From positions 1 to 38,539 of the forward strand of contig JAEDED010000022.1 of assembly GCA_016293495.1 (NCBI GenBank): a stretch of 38,539 nucleotides of DNA, given 5' to 3'. The stretch's first letter is position 1. The number at the start of each line of letters is the position of its first letter. This document shows positions 17,430 to 26,415 of the stretch, one piece after another. Source of the DNA: Treponema sp. GTDB taxonomy: Bacteria; Spirochaetota; Spirochaetia; Treponematales; Treponemataceae. A program made the translations under genes and the position numbers. The notes beneath the pieces were generated by a model. The model saw nothing but the letters and a program-made list of their open reading frames with translations, did no database searches and was not told the origin of the DNA.

Positions 17430-17876
17430 ATGGAAACACGTTGTTTTAGTATGTTAAAACCAGGCGTATTGAATCGCCGGATTGTTGGTGAGGTTATCAA
17501 CCGCCTCGAAAGAAAAGGTCTTAAACTTGTTGGCCTTAAAATGATGAATATTTCAGAAGAACTTGCAGGCAAGCATTATGCAGAACACAAAGAAAAACCT
17601 TTCTTTGGAGAACTTGTAAGCTATATTACTTCTGCTCCTGTTGTAGCAATGGTATGGCAGGGTGATGATTGTGTAACATTGGTAAGAAAACTTTGTGGTG
17701 CTACAAAACCATCTGAAGCAGCTCCTGGAACTATCCGTGGTGATTTCTGTCTTCATACTGCATTCAATGTTATTCATGCTTCTGACTCAGACGAAAGTGC
17801 TGAAAGAGAAATTAATCTTTTCTTCAAACCAGAAGAAATCATTGACTGGAAAGACAATACACAGGATTATCTTTAA
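17430..17876 (+). CDS. ndk: Nucleoside diphosphate kinase
   Basis: 148 residues, normal length. It balances NTP pools by transferring the gamma phosphate through a phosphohistidine. MLKPGVLNRRIVGEVINRLE at the start, KEKPFFGELVSYITSAPVVA, and the active-site segment FNVIHASDS with His116 are all present. The metal and nucleotide region reads GATKPSEAAPGTIRGDF as usual. It has its own promoter, apparently giving a near-leaderless transcript, and lies 60 bp upstream of gpsA with no terminator between, so ndk-gpsA-ffh may form one unit. Confidence 0.97.
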   Translation: METRCFSMLKPGVLNRRIVGEVINRLERKGLKLVGLKMMNISEELAGKHYAEHKEKPFFGELVSYITSAPVVAMVWQGDDCVTLVRKLCGATKPSEAAPGTIRGDFCLHTAFNVIHASDSDESAEREINLFFKPEEIIDWKDNTQDYL

Positions 17877-17936
17877 TCCTTAAAAAATAACCGGAAATAT
17901 TAATAGCTGGAAATATAATAAGCTGGAGGTTTTGTA

Positions 17937-19004
17937 ATGAATCCAAAATCTGTTGGAGTAATCGGAGCAGGTGCCTGGGGTACAGGTTTTGCGCAGGCTT
18001 TAGGCCGTGGCGGACACAAGGTAACTTTGTGGGCTCTCGAACAGGAAGTTGTAGACTCAATCAATAATGAACACGAAAATAAAAAATTCTTGCCAGGGTT
18101 CAAACTTTCTGAAAACCTCACAGCTTCTACAAATCTTGAAGAAGTTGCAACAGGAAAAGATTTTCTTATTCTCGCAAGCCCTTCACTTTATCTTGCTTCT
18201 ACAGTAAAGAAGCTTGTAACAATTCCTAATATTGCAGAAGGCGATACATACATTGGTGTTTTGACAAAAGGTTTTGTTCCTTCAAAGAACGGACCAAAGC
18301 TTTGTCTTGAAACAATTGAAAATGTTCTCCCTGGAATTTACAAAGGAAACACAGTTTATATTTCCGGTCCAAGCCATGCAGAAGAAGTTGCAATGGGAAA
18401 ATTAACTGGTCTCATTGCTGCATGTGAAAATCCAAAAAATACAATTATTTTCCGTGAACTTATGAGAGTTCCGGGACTCCTTGCTTATTCAAGTCTTGAC
18501 GTTATTGGTGTTCAGGTTTGTGCCTGTGTAAAGAACGTAATTGCAGTTGTTTACGGATGTTGTGATGCAATTTCTGAAACTTCTGATACTTTTGGTGACA
18601 ACTCAGAAAGCCTTTTGCTTGCTGCCGGTCTTAACGAAATCCAGCAGTTCGGTTTTGCTCTGGGAGCTACACACGCAGAAACATTTACATCAATTGCCGG
18701 TGTAGGTGACCTTGATGTTACATGTAAAAGTAAATATGGCCGTAACCGCCGTTTTGGTCAGGACATTATTAAGAAAAATATTCTTTCAAATTTCAAAGAT
18801 CTTGATGATCTTATTAACCGCGTAAGCGAAATCGGCTACCTTCCTGAAGGAGCTATCGCATGTAAATATGTTCACGAAGTTTCAGCTAAGTTGAATCTTA
18901 AGCTTGTTATTTGTGATGGACTTTATAGAATCTTAAACCGCGAAGTTGAGCCTGAAGAATTCTTAAGGGAATTGTTAAGACTTAAAAAAAGAGTTAAGCG
19001 CTAA
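17937..19004 (+). CDS. gpsA: Glycerol-3-phosphate dehydrogenase [NAD(P)+]
   Basis: 355 residues. Reduces dihydroxyacetone phosphate to sn-glycerol-3-phosphate, the backbone for phospholipids. The Rossmann motif GAGAWGTGFAQALGRGGHKV is at the N-terminus, GPSHAEEVA and CVKNVIAVVYG (catalytic Lys) in the middle, and AGVGDLDVTCKSKYGRNRRF in the C-terminal domain. CTGGAGG precedes the ATG. It is followed 15 bp later by ffh. Its product could also feed any CDP-glycerol used by the TagF-like protein, but that link is speculative. Confidence 0.96.
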   Translation: MNPKSVGVIGAGAWGTGFAQALGRGGHKVTLWALEQEVVDSINNEHENKKFLPGFKLSENLTASTNLEEVATGKDFLILASPSLYLASTVKKLVTIPNIAEGDTYIGVLTKGFVPSKNGPKLCLETIENVLPGIYKGNTVYISGPSHAEEVAMGKLTGLIAACENPKNTIIFRELMRVPGLLAYSSLDVIGVQVCACVKNVIAVVYGCCDAISETSDTFGDNSESLLLAAGLNEIQQFGFALGATHAETFTSIAGVGDLDVTCKSKYGRNRRFGQDIIKKNILSNFKDLDDLINRVSEIGYLPEGAIACKYVHEVSAKLNLKLVICDGLYRILNREVEPEEFLRELLRLKKRVKR

Positions 19005-19019
19005 TTTCTGGAGTAACTT

Positions 19020-20420
19020 ATGCTTGAAAAATTAACAGATACATTTGGTGGTATTATCCGTTCTCTTTCTGGTAAATCTAAGATTACAGAAAAGAATATT
19101 GAAGAAACTGTTGAACAGATTAAAATGGCTTTGCTCGAAGCCGATGTTAACCTTCGTGTTGTAAGACGCTTTGTTAATTCAACTATTGAAGAAGCAAAAG
19201 GTGAAAAGGTATTAAAAGCAGTTGATCCAGGCCAGCAGTTTGTAAAAATAATCAATGATAAAATCGTATCAATGCTCGGTGACACAAAAACCGAATTAAA
19301 ATTAAAAGGACCTGATACTCAGTCTGTAATTTTAATGCTCGGTCTTCAGGGTTCCGGAAAAACAACAGCCAGCCATAAGCTTGCTGCAAAGTTAAAGAAA
19401 GAAGGACGCCGTCCGCTTCTTGCAGCCTGTGACCTTGTACGTCCTGCTGCTATCGAACAGCTGTGCGTTCTCGGACAGAAAATTGATGTTCCTGTTTATA
19501 AAGAAGAAGGTACTAAAGATGCAGTCCGCGTTGCAAAAAATGCAATGGATTTTGCTAAAAAGAATGGTCATGATGTTATCATTCTCGATACTGCCGGTCG
19601 TCTTCAGATTGACGAAGAAATGATGAAGGAACTTGTAAACGTAAAGGCTGCTGTTAAGCCTGATGAAGTTATTCTCGTTGCTGACTCAATGACTGGTCAG
19701 AATGCTGTTGATATTGCAAAATCCTTTGACGAACAGCTTGGCCTTACAGGGGTTATTCTTACTAAGTTTGACTCTGATGCCCGTGGTGGTGCAGCTCTCT
19801 CATTAAAGACAATTACTGGTAAACCTATTCTTTTTATCGGTACCGGTGAAAAAACAGAAGACTTTGAAGTATTCCATCCAGAAAGAATTGCAAGCCGCAT
19901 TCTTGGAATGGGTGATATTGTTTCTCTCGTTGAAAAAGCTCAGGAACAGGTTGATATTGAACAGGCTAAAAAGCTTGAAGAGAAAATGGCCCGCAACGAG
20001 TTTACTCTTGATGACATGCTTGCTCAGTTCCAGCAGGTCAAGAAAATGGGTTCAATGCAGTCATTAATGGAAATGATGCCGGGTATGGCAGGTGCCATGC
20101 AGGGCCGTGACCTTGATACAAGCGGAATGAAACGCCAGGAAGCAATCATTCAGTCGATGACTAAAAAAGAAAGGGCAAACCATCTTATTATCGGACCAAG
20201 CCGCAGAAAAAGAATTGCTGCAGGGTCGGGAACAACTGTTGCTGAAGTCAACAAGCTAATCAAGCAGTTTGAAAAAACAAAGCTTACAATGAAAAAGCTT
20301 ACACGTAATAAAGGCATGCAGGCAAAACTTATGAGTCAGCTTGCCGGCGGAGATATGGGCGGCTTTGGCGGTATGGGAGGAATGGATTTGTCAAAGCTTG
20401 CAGGTAAGTTTAAGTTCTAA
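19020..20420 (+). CDS. ffh: Signal recognition particle protein Ffh
   Basis: 466 residues. The GTPase that binds signal sequences with 4.5S RNA and delivers ribosomes to FtsY. The N domain is followed by the G domain: LQGSGKTTASHKLA (P-loop), CDLVRPAAIEQL, DTAGRLQIDEEM, TKFDSDARGGAALS (more often DGDARGG) and FIGTGEKTEDFEVF. The Met-rich M domain begins near residue 330 (QVKKMGSMQSLMEMMPGMAG) and includes the RNA-binding PSRRKRIAAGSGT. The tail is Gly/Met-rich (GGDMGGFGGMGGMDLSKLAG). CTGGAG precedes the start. Confidence 0.97.
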   Translation: MLEKLTDTFGGIIRSLSGKSKITEKNIEETVEQIKMALLEADVNLRVVRRFVNSTIEEAKGEKVLKAVDPGQQFVKIINDKIVSMLGDTKTELKLKGPDTQSVILMLGLQGSGKTTASHKLAAKLKKEGRRPLLAACDLVRPAAIEQLCVLGQKIDVPVYKEEGTKDAVRVAKNAMDFAKKNGHDVIILDTAGRLQIDEEMMKELVNVKAAVKPDEVILVADSMTGQNAVDIAKSFDEQLGLTGVILTKFDSDARGGAALSLKTITGKPILFIGTGEKTEDFEVFHPERIASRILGMGDIVSLVEKAQEQVDIEQAKKLEEKMARNEFTLDDMLAQFQQVKKMGSMQSLMEMMPGMAGAMQGRDLDTSGMKRQEAIIQSMTKKERANHLIIGPSRRKRIAAGSGTTVAEVNKLIKQFEKTKLTMKKLTRNKGMQAKLMSQLAGGDMGGFGGMGGMDLSKLAGKFKF

Positions 20421-20426
20421 GTTTTA

Positions 20427-20456
20427 AGATTAATACTTGTAAAAAAGTATTAATCT
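20427..20456. terminator. Hairpin between convergent ffh and the secreted-protein gene
   Basis: A perfect 12-bp stem, AGATTAATACTT (20427-20438) with AAGTATTAATCT (20445-20456), has a 6-nt loop. It includes the stop codon of the minus-strand gene. There is no good T-run on either side, so it may be a weak bidirectional terminator or an mRNA 3'-end stabiliser. Confidence 0.5.
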
Positions 20457-21187
20457 ACAACTATTTTAGAAGCCTCACGGCCTTCGCCGGACCATGCTCT
20501 GTCTGGATTTGTTTTATCTACAAATGATTTTGTTCCAGTGTAGTATGCGTAATAGTAAGTTCCTTCAGGAAGAGGAAGATAAAGTTCATAATATCCTGGT
20601 CTTGTTTCTGTCAGTTCGTAAATCCACGAATCCCAGTTTGTAAAAGTTCCTCCAATTCTGACTTTTAATCCAGATTCACCCTGATAGATAAAATGAACGC
20701 CTTGACTTGATGCCTGAGTTTCATCTACGTGATTGTTTTTTACGTCAAGTGTTGAAACTTCAATACCTGTGTATGGATTGTAATACTTGTTGATGTTTGT
20801 AGGATCTGTTGTCCAGATTCCGTCAATAATCAGTCTGTAAGAAATTGATTCAGTATCTTTTGGAAGCTCAAGAATGTAAAAGCGGTAACTGTCAATTACT
20901 TTGTTATCAATGTCTGTAATGTTTTTTCTGAAAAAACTGTGAATTGTCTTGTAGTCTTCAAAATCAAAAACAATTCCGATATGGTTAGGACCGTCTTTTG
21001 CTGTAAATACAATGTAATCATCAACCTGGTAAGGTGCAGAGACACCGCTGATTTCGTTAACTACAACTCTGTATTCATAAGGGTAAACGAAATTTTCACC
21101 AGAACTCTTTTCTGATCCTTTTGCAAATGCAGGGAATAAATTGAAAAGCAAACCTGCAGCAAGAATAATTTTAACAAAACGTTTCAT
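20450..21187 (-). CDS. Secreted protein with a C-terminal glycogen-binding-like (CBM48/E-set) domain
   Basis: 245 residues with a clear signal peptide (MKRFVKIILAAGLLFNLFPA, then FAKGS). The C-terminal ~85 residues resemble the early-set domain of glycogen-branching enzymes and AMPK beta subunits: VRIGGTFTNWDSWIYEL, GYYELYLPLPEGTYYYAYYT and KTNPDRAW. The middle (residues 30-145) has a second beta-rich module with YEYRVVVNEISG and ELPKDTESISYRLIIDGIWT, possibly another copy of the fold. No catalytic domain is present, so it is more likely a periplasmic structural or binding protein than a glycogen enzyme. No Shine-Dalgarno; a sigma28-like -10 box lies 7 bases upstream. Confidence 0.82.
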   Translation of the reverse strand: MKRFVKIILAAGLLFNLFPAFAKGSEKSSGENFVYPYEYRVVVNEISGVSAPYQVDDYIVFTAKDGPNHIGIVFDFEDYKTIHSFFRKNITDIDNKVIDSYRFYILELPKDTESISYRLIIDGIWTTDPTNINKYYNPYTGIEVSTLDVKNNHVDETQASSQGVHFIYQGESGLKVRIGGTFTNWDSWIYELTETRPGYYELYLPLPEGTYYYAYYTGTKSFVDKTNPDRAWSGEGREASKIVVD

Positions 21188-21194
21188 ACGTTAA

Positions 21195-21218
21195 TTATCG
21201 GCGTTTAATTTACAGCAG
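21195..21218 (-). promoter_or_regulatory. Sigma28-like -10 element before the CBM48-like protein gene
   Basis: On the minus strand a perfect GCCGATAA (21202-21195), the sigma28 (FliA) -10 consensus, lies 7 bases before the ATG at 21187. The -35 match is only partial (TAAT about 16 bp upstream). Transcription would start at the ATG. There is no Shine-Dalgarno sequence. Confidence 0.4.
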
Positions 21219-21270
21219 ATTAGGGGAATTTAAATCTTCAATATAATTATATATAAATCTAAATAAATAA

Positions 21271-21300
21271 CTGACAAATACCGAAAATTTATGATATAAT
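21271..21300 (+). promoter_or_regulatory. Sigma70-type promoter for the 1169-residue TPR protein gene
   Basis: CTGACA (21271-21276), 18-bp spacer, TATAAT (21295-21300). The leader would be about 45 nt. A GGGGAAAG sequence lies rather far (about 16 bases) from the ATG at 21352. Confidence 0.6.
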
Positions 21301-21351
21301 ATATATGTGGGATTATATTCCACTGATTTTTGGGGAAAGAATAATTAATTT

Positions 21352-24300
21352 ATGCCGGGTTTAAGTCAATTAAAAAAATTAAGCGAAGACGTACTCAAAT
21401 TGGGAGATGAGCCAAAACTCCGCGCAGAACGTGGTGAAAAACCAGTTATTGCGACAATCCCTCCAACAGTCGAAGATATTGACGACTCAGAAGACTTTGT
21501 TCTGGGTATGCCAGAAAAACCCCAGGAAGAAGTCGCAGAACCTGAAAACGATCAGAGCGAAGCAGAGGCTCTCGCTCAGGCAGCCGGTGACCTTGATTCA
21601 ATTCTTTCTGAAAATGACGCTCCTCAGGAAGCAGCACCAATTGAACCAGACCTTTCAAGCTTATTAAACCCGATGGCAGAAGCAGATGACGGTGAGCCAG
21701 ACCTCTCTGCATTTGAAGAACCTCCAGAACCTCCAAAGAAAAAAGAACCATCAATCGCTGACATGGACCTCGATGCTCTTTTAAGCATGCCGTCAGAAGA
21801 TTTTTCAGAACCAGAGCCAGAACCTGAACCAGAACCTGTTAAAGCAGCTGCTCCAAAACAGGAATATAAAGCTCCTGCCGGTCCTGATATTTTTGCCGAT
21901 ATCGCTGCCTCTTCTGCTAAAGAAGAACCTTCAGAACTTGATGAAGTTGAAGATCTTGATTTAGATGAACCTGTTGCAGATTCCTTCGATGAACCGGCTT
22001 CAGAAGCTTTTGCAGAACCAGTTCCACCGGCAGTAGATTTAACTGACGACCTTAATTCCGATTTTGAAATTCCTTCATCGACAGAAGAAGATGATGAATT
22101 TGCATATTCCGGTGAATCAATCGATATGACAGAAGATCTCCCTGACGAACTAAAAGAAGTTCCCGGAGATGCATTTAAGGCTAAACTTGCAAAGGTAAAA
22201 AAAGAACTGGAACCAGAACCTGAAGCTGCAGCCGGAATGGATGCAGAAAGTGTTCCTGATGCCGGAGATGAAATTGAGACCGGAGATGGAATTGATGCCG
22301 GTTCTGATGATTTTGTAATGCCTGACATTACAGGTGCAGAATTTGAAAGTGAACCTGTTAAAGATGAAATTCCTACATCCGGCGATTTTGGATTTGATCC
22401 GATAGATACATCTGGTCTTGCTGATTTTGGTTCGATGGGCGACATCACAGGTGCCATGGATGATGCTGCAAGCTTTGATCTTGATTCGAGCATGCAGGCA
22501 GACTTCTCAGTTCCAGAAACTGGTGCAGAGACAGTCGGTGACAGTGACTTTGATCCTGCATCTCTTGATCTTTCAGGCTTAAATCTTGGCGATGACAGTG
22601 ATGAAAGCGGCGCAGGCTTTGATGAAAATGTTCAGCCTGAGGTATTTGATACATCAGAAATGGACGGAGTTGATTTTGGCGGTTCTGAAGGAATGGCTGA
22701 TTTCAACATTCAGGATACAGATACACAGTTAAGTTCTGGAAATGACTTTGAACTTGATTCAGCTGGAGCTGGAGAACCTGACTTTGAAATTGCAGGTTAT
22801 ACTGGTGCAGATGCAAATCCATTTGATAAATCAGGTCGCATTAAATCGCATATTCCTGAACCGGCACCTGACGAAAGAAGAAAAAATACATTAACAGACG
22901 CAGAATATAAACGCTTTAAAGAAAATCTTAAATTCTATCCTCTCAATGTCCGTATTGCAGTTGAAGAACTGATTGTTAAAAATGAATTTACAGACGATGT
23001 AATTTTTGAAGTTGTTGAAAAGATTTTGAAAAAGGTTCCTGCAAGACAGCTTGCATCGCACCTTGAAAAAATGCTTGATATTTCACTTCCTGTTCCACGT
23101 GATTTTGAAAGACGAACAGCAGAAGAATATGAAGCTTATAAAAAGTCACTTCAGTACCAGTTAAAGAACAGAATCATTCCGGCAGTAATTATCGGTGTAT
23201 TTGTATTCATGGTCGGCTTCTGTTCTGTTTATCTTGGAATTGAATTTATTTACAAACCGATTAAGGCAGAAAACTATTACAAGCAGGGTTATGCCCTTAT
23301 TGAAAATAATGAATATCCTCAAAGTGAAGTAATGTTTGAGAAGGCCGTTGATCTTAAAGTTAAGAAAAAATGGTTCTTCCGTTATGCAAATGGTTATAGA
23401 GAACACAATCAGTATGACCGAGCAGAAAAAATGTACAAACGTATTCTTTATGTCTTTGATCATGACAAGAAGGGCGGACTTGAGTATGTTCACATGGAAC
23501 TTGATGATCTTGCAAACTATGAGAAAGCAGAAGATATTCTCAGACGTGAAGTTCTTGATTACCACATAAATGATGCTGATGCACTTCTTCTTTTAGGAGA
23601 TATTTTCCTTGAGTGGGGTACAGAAGTTGACAGTTCTAAATTCCAGGACGCTTACGAGCAGTATACATTCCTCTGTCAGAAATATGGTGCTAAGGATGAA
23701 TACCTTGCAAGATTGATGCGTTACCATGTAAGAACTGACAGTCTCAAGGATGTCCTTTCAGATAAAGAATATTTCTATGATGACGAAGATTCCCTTGAAG
23801 CAAAAGACTGGACAGAAATGTCAGGCTATCTTATGGATAAGCTTTATGGACAGCTGACACCTCAGGAAGAATATCTTCGTTCTTCAATCGAAGACGTTTA
23901 CAGCATGCTTGTACGCGCAATCGAAAAAGATCCGTCAGATCCGATTTCGCGTTATAACATGTCGCGTTATTACATCGAGTCAGGCGATCACCTTCGTGCA
24001 GGCGATACATTAAAGAAAACAATTCAGCTTTTTGATGACGCTCGTCATTTGAAAGCTCGTGATACTTACAAGCAGCTTAATACTTACAGACTTCTCGGTG
24101 AAGAATATATTTACAACAGAGATTATATTCTTGCCAGCGAAACTCTTACTCAGGGAATTGATCTCTTTGAAGATAAAGAAGCTGAGAGCGGATTTGACAG
24201 TGATAAAAATATCGGTGTCATGTATTCAGATATGGGTGATCTTGACTACTTTATCTCAGGTGACCTTGAAGCTGCAAAACATTATTACGAAAAATCAATC

Positions 24301-24861
24301 AGAAATAAGAATGATAATTCTTCTGTAAGATATCGTGTAGGTTATATCGATTATCAGAATAAAGAATACGATGAAGCATTTAAGAACTTTATTGTTGCGA
24401 GCCAGGATAAAGTTGATGACAGCAATCTTCTTCTTGCATTAGGAAATACACTTGCCCTTCGTGATGATAATTATGCAAGCGCAGGTTACTATGATAGACT
24501 CATCGGTTCTTTGAATCTTGAAATTGAAAAGAAAGACATTCTTATGCCACAGGTAAATGAAGAAGATACTCAGATTGTTGATGCATATAGGAAGGCTACA
24601 AACAACCTTGGTGTAGTTCAGTTCAGACTTGCACGTCAGACAGGCGACAGTTCGATGAACGGAAAGAGTATCTATAACTTCCAGAATTCTCTGAGGGCAT
24701 GGGATTCTCTTACAAGAAACAGAACATCACTCGTACGACTTGGCGGAACAAACCTTGCAGAACAGAACATTAAATATGTAACAAGTCCGATTACAAGCTA
24801 CGAGCCTGCAATTTACACTGATATTCCTCGCATTCTTGAAAATGAGAAAACCCTCGAGTAA
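21352..24861 (+). CDS. Large single-pass membrane protein: acidic disordered cytoplasmic half, periplasmic TPR half
   Basis: 1169 residues. Residues 1-500 are very acidic and Pro-rich with no globular look (EPEPEPEPEPVKAAAP and many DLD/EPD repeats). Residues about 510-590 are a small folded segment. One membrane helix at about 608-631 (IIPAVIIGVFVFMVGFCSVY) is followed by a long helical region with TPR signatures (YYKQGYALIENNEYPQSEVM, YRVGYIDYQNKEYDEAFKNF). The likely topology is N-inside with a periplasmic TPR domain, suggesting a scaffold that links cytoplasmic partners to an envelope structure. I recall similar proteins beginning MPGLSQLK in other treponemes but know no function. The 3' end overlaps the next gene by 20 bases, so the two are probably coupled. 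Confidence 0.85.
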   Translation: MPGLSQLKKLSEDVLKLGDEPKLRAERGEKPVIATIPPTVEDIDDSEDFVLGMPEKPQEEVAEPENDQSEAEALAQAAGDLDSILSENDAPQEAAPIEPDLSSLLNPMAEADDGEPDLSAFEEPPEPPKKKEPSIADMDLDALLSMPSEDFSEPEPEPEPEPVKAAAPKQEYKAPAGPDIFADIAASSAKEEPSELDEVEDLDLDEPVADSFDEPASEAFAEPVPPAVDLTDDLNSDFEIPSSTEEDDEFAYSGESIDMTEDLPDELKEVPGDAFKAKLAKVKKELEPEPEAAAGMDAESVPDAGDEIETGDGIDAGSDDFVMPDITGAEFESEPVKDEIPTSGDFGFDPIDTSGLADFGSMGDITGAMDDAASFDLDSSMQADFSVPETGAETVGDSDFDPASLDLSGLNLGDDSDESGAGFDENVQPEVFDTSEMDGVDFGGSEGMADFNIQDTDTQLSSGNDFELDSAGAGEPDFEIAGYTGADANPFDKSGRIKSHIPEPAPDERRKNTLTDAEYKRFKENLKFYPLNVRIAVEELIVKNEFTDDVIFEVVEKILKKVPARQLASHLEKMLDISLPVPRDFERRTAEEYEAYKKSLQYQLKNRIIPAVIIGVFVFMVGFCSVYLGIEFIYKPIKAENYYKQGYALIENNEYPQSEVMFEKAVDLKVKKKWFFRYANGYREHNQYDRAEKMYKRILYVFDHDKKGGLEYVHMELDDLANYEKAEDILRREVLDYHINDADALLLLGDIFLEWGTEVDSSKFQDAYEQYTFLCQKYGAKDEYLARLMRYHVRTDSLKDVLSDKEYFYDDEDSLEAKDWTEMSGYLMDKLYGQLTPQEEYLRSSIEDVYSMLVRAIEKDPSDPISRYNMSRYYIESGDHLRAGDTLKKTIQLFDDARHLKARDTYKQLNTYRLLGEEYIYNRDYILASETLTQGIDLFEDKEAESGFDSDKNIGVMYSDMGDLDYFISGDLEAAKHYYEKSIRNKNDNSSVRYRVGYIDYQNKEYDEAFKNFIVASQDKVDDSNLLLALGNTLALRDDNYASAGYYDRLIGSLNLEIEKKDILMPQVNEEDTQIVDAYRKATNNLGVVQFRLARQTGDSSMNGKSIYNFQNSLRAWDSLTRNRTSLVRLGGTNLAEQNIKYVTSPITSYEPAIYTDIPRILENEKTLE

Positions 24862-25441
24862 GAATCTAAACACTTTCGCAAAAGAAATTTTCAGAAAAGC
24901 AATTCATATCTGTACAGCGTTTATTCCTTTGCTGCTTTCAAAATTTTACTGGACGATAGAAATTCTTCTTGTTCTTGCAGCGCTAGGTTTTTCGTTAAGT
25001 GAATTTTTAAGGCTTAAAGGCATCGAAGTTCCTTTAGTTTCCTTTATTACAAGAACTGCATCTAGAAAAAGGGATGAAGGCAAATTTGTCCTGGGGCCTT
25101 TAATGCTTGTTATTGGAATTGTCTGTTCAAGTCTTCTTTTTAATGAAATGTGTTACACAATAGGAATCTTATCGCTTGCGTTTGGAGACGGACTTGCAAG
25201 CCTTGCCGGAAAACTGTTCGGAAAAGTTAAAATCCCTATGTCGTGCGAGAAAACCTGCGCTGGTTCCCTGATGTGTTTTATTGCAATTTTCTGTGTTTCG
25301 TATGCAGTCTCTGGGGTTGTAAAAGAAAGCCTGATTATTGCGTTTGCAGGAATGGTAATTGAGATGCTTCCGTTGAGGGATCTTGATAACCTTGTCATTC
25401 CTGTTGCACTTGCAGGTCTTTCAAAATTACTTTTTATATAG
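24842..25441 (+). CDS. Membrane enzyme of the dolichol kinase/phytol kinase (SEC59/DGK1/VTE5) type
   Basis: 199 residues from the ATG at 24842, preferred over an in-frame TTG at 24836. Multi-pass, with hydrophobic segments throughout. The signature includes EFLRLKGIEVPLVS, a DEGKFVLGPLMLVIGI segment, LAFGDGLASLAGKLFGKVKI and CEKTCAGSLMCF, matching the GD..A...G..FG and K(T)..G pattern of CTP-dependent polyprenol, phytol or diacylglycerol kinases and CdsA-like proteins. The eukaryotic relatives use CTP to phosphorylate a lipid alcohol; the bacterial substrate is unknown. It overlaps the TPR-protein gene by 20 bases. Confidence in the superfamily is good, in the reaction moderate. Confidence 0.8.
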   Translation: MRKPSSKNLNTFAKEIFRKAIHICTAFIPLLLSKFYWTIEILLVLAALGFSLSEFLRLKGIEVPLVSFITRTASRKRDEGKFVLGPLMLVIGIVCSSLLFNEMCYTIGILSLAFGDGLASLAGKLFGKVKIPMSCEKTCAGSLMCFIAIFCVSYAVSGVVKESLIIAFAGMVIEMLPLRDLDNLVIPVALAGLSKLLFI

Positions 25442-25498
25442 AAGAAAACGGCAAAAGCTTAAACTGCTAAAATTTAAACTTTCATAGCTTAAATTGTT

Positions 25499-26320
25499 TT
25501 AATCCCAAAGATACATTTTGTGAAGTGAACTAAGGAAGAGGTGTGTTCCCACAGAAATAAGCACGGCACCTATAATAATGCACCACAAAATATTTGTGCT
25601 TGTTAAAATAAAGAAACCAGCAATTATATGGCAGTAACTGATTAAAAGCTTAATCATTACTTTTTCTTCAGTTTCTCGATACGATACAAGGAATGTGAGA
25701 ATTGTAAGTAGGGCTGTAATCATTCCGAGAGTGTTTACAATTGTTGTGTAGCCGAGAGTTATTCCGAAGTTTTTAGACGGAACGGCTGTTCTAAGCGGTA
25801 CTGCAATTGTAATGACGAGACAGGAAACTAAAAGGATACAGATATCCATTTCGATATTAAGTTTTCTTGAGTCTTTTGCTTCTGAGGCAATAAGGAAAAA
25901 ACTTGCAAGGGCAAGAAGTTTTCCCATTATTGATGTTTTTCCGAGACAAAGGTATTCGAGAGAGAAGGTCATTTTATAATTCAAAAGACCGATAAAAAGT
26001 TTTGCAATCTGAAACTGACATCCCAGCAGGAATATAGCAAACAGAATAATCAAAGTCGACTGAGTTTTTTCAAAGCTAAAATAAAGAAAAAGTGCTGTTA
26101 CGGGAATGTAAACCTGAAGAAAAAGAAGGCCGAAAATTACGGATTTATCAGTAGGTTCAAATAAAGAAAGACCTGCAAAAGAAAGAAATTTACAGCCGAA
26201 AATCTGATCAAAATTGCCTGTGTGAACCTGATAAAAAAGGGCTGCAAAAGAAAAACCCAGACAAAGAAATGAAAGAATGATAAATATGATTAATGAGCGG
26301 TTTCTGGTTCTTAAAGTCAT
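25499..26320 (-). CDS. Multi-pass membrane protein, unknown function
   Basis: 273 residues with roughly seven to eight hydrophobic helices (for example IIFIILSFLCLGFSFAALFY, MDICILLVSCLVITIAVPL and NTLGMITALLTILTFLVSYR) and short charged loops. No recognisable motif. It converges on the kinase-like gene (57-bp gap without a clear terminator) and diverges from the DUF2259-like gene. No Shine-Dalgarno precedes the ATG; a TATAGA box ends about 11 bases upstream, so the mRNA may be nearly leaderless, though the -35 is poor. Function not recognised. Confidence 0.7.
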   Translation of the reverse strand: MTLRTRNRSLIIFIILSFLCLGFSFAALFYQVHTGNFDQIFGCKFLSFAGLSLFEPTDKSVIFGLLFLQVYIPVTALFLYFSFEKTQSTLIILFAIFLLGCQFQIAKLFIGLLNYKMTFSLEYLCLGKTSIMGKLLALASFFLIASEAKDSRKLNIEMDICILLVSCLVITIAVPLRTAVPSKNFGITLGYTTIVNTLGMITALLTILTFLVSYRETEEKVMIKLLISYCHIIAGFFILTSTNILWCIIIGAVLISVGTHLFLSSLHKMYLWD

Positions 26321-26351
26321 AATATAATTCTATAAGTAAAAGAAATAATAG

Positions 26352-26378
26352 TAAAGTCGGGTGTTTAAGTTCCGATAA
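26352..26378 (+). promoter_or_regulatory. Sigma28 (FliA)-type promoter
   Basis: TAAAGTCG (26352-26359), 11-bp spacer, TCCGATAA (26371-26378), against the enterobacterial consensus TAAAGTTT-N11-GCCGATAA: 6 of 8 and 7 of 8 matches with exact spacing. It lies about 38 bases before the ATG of the secreted-protein gene at 26416. Confidence 0.65.
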
Positions 26379-26415
26379 TTAAAAAGTAAAACTTATTTCA
26401 AAGCAGGTAAGAGTT

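Noticed and set aside
21624..22493. Minus-strand 289-codon open frame
   Set aside because: Ser/Gly-rich shadow caused by the repetitive acidic codons of the large TPR protein on the plus strand.
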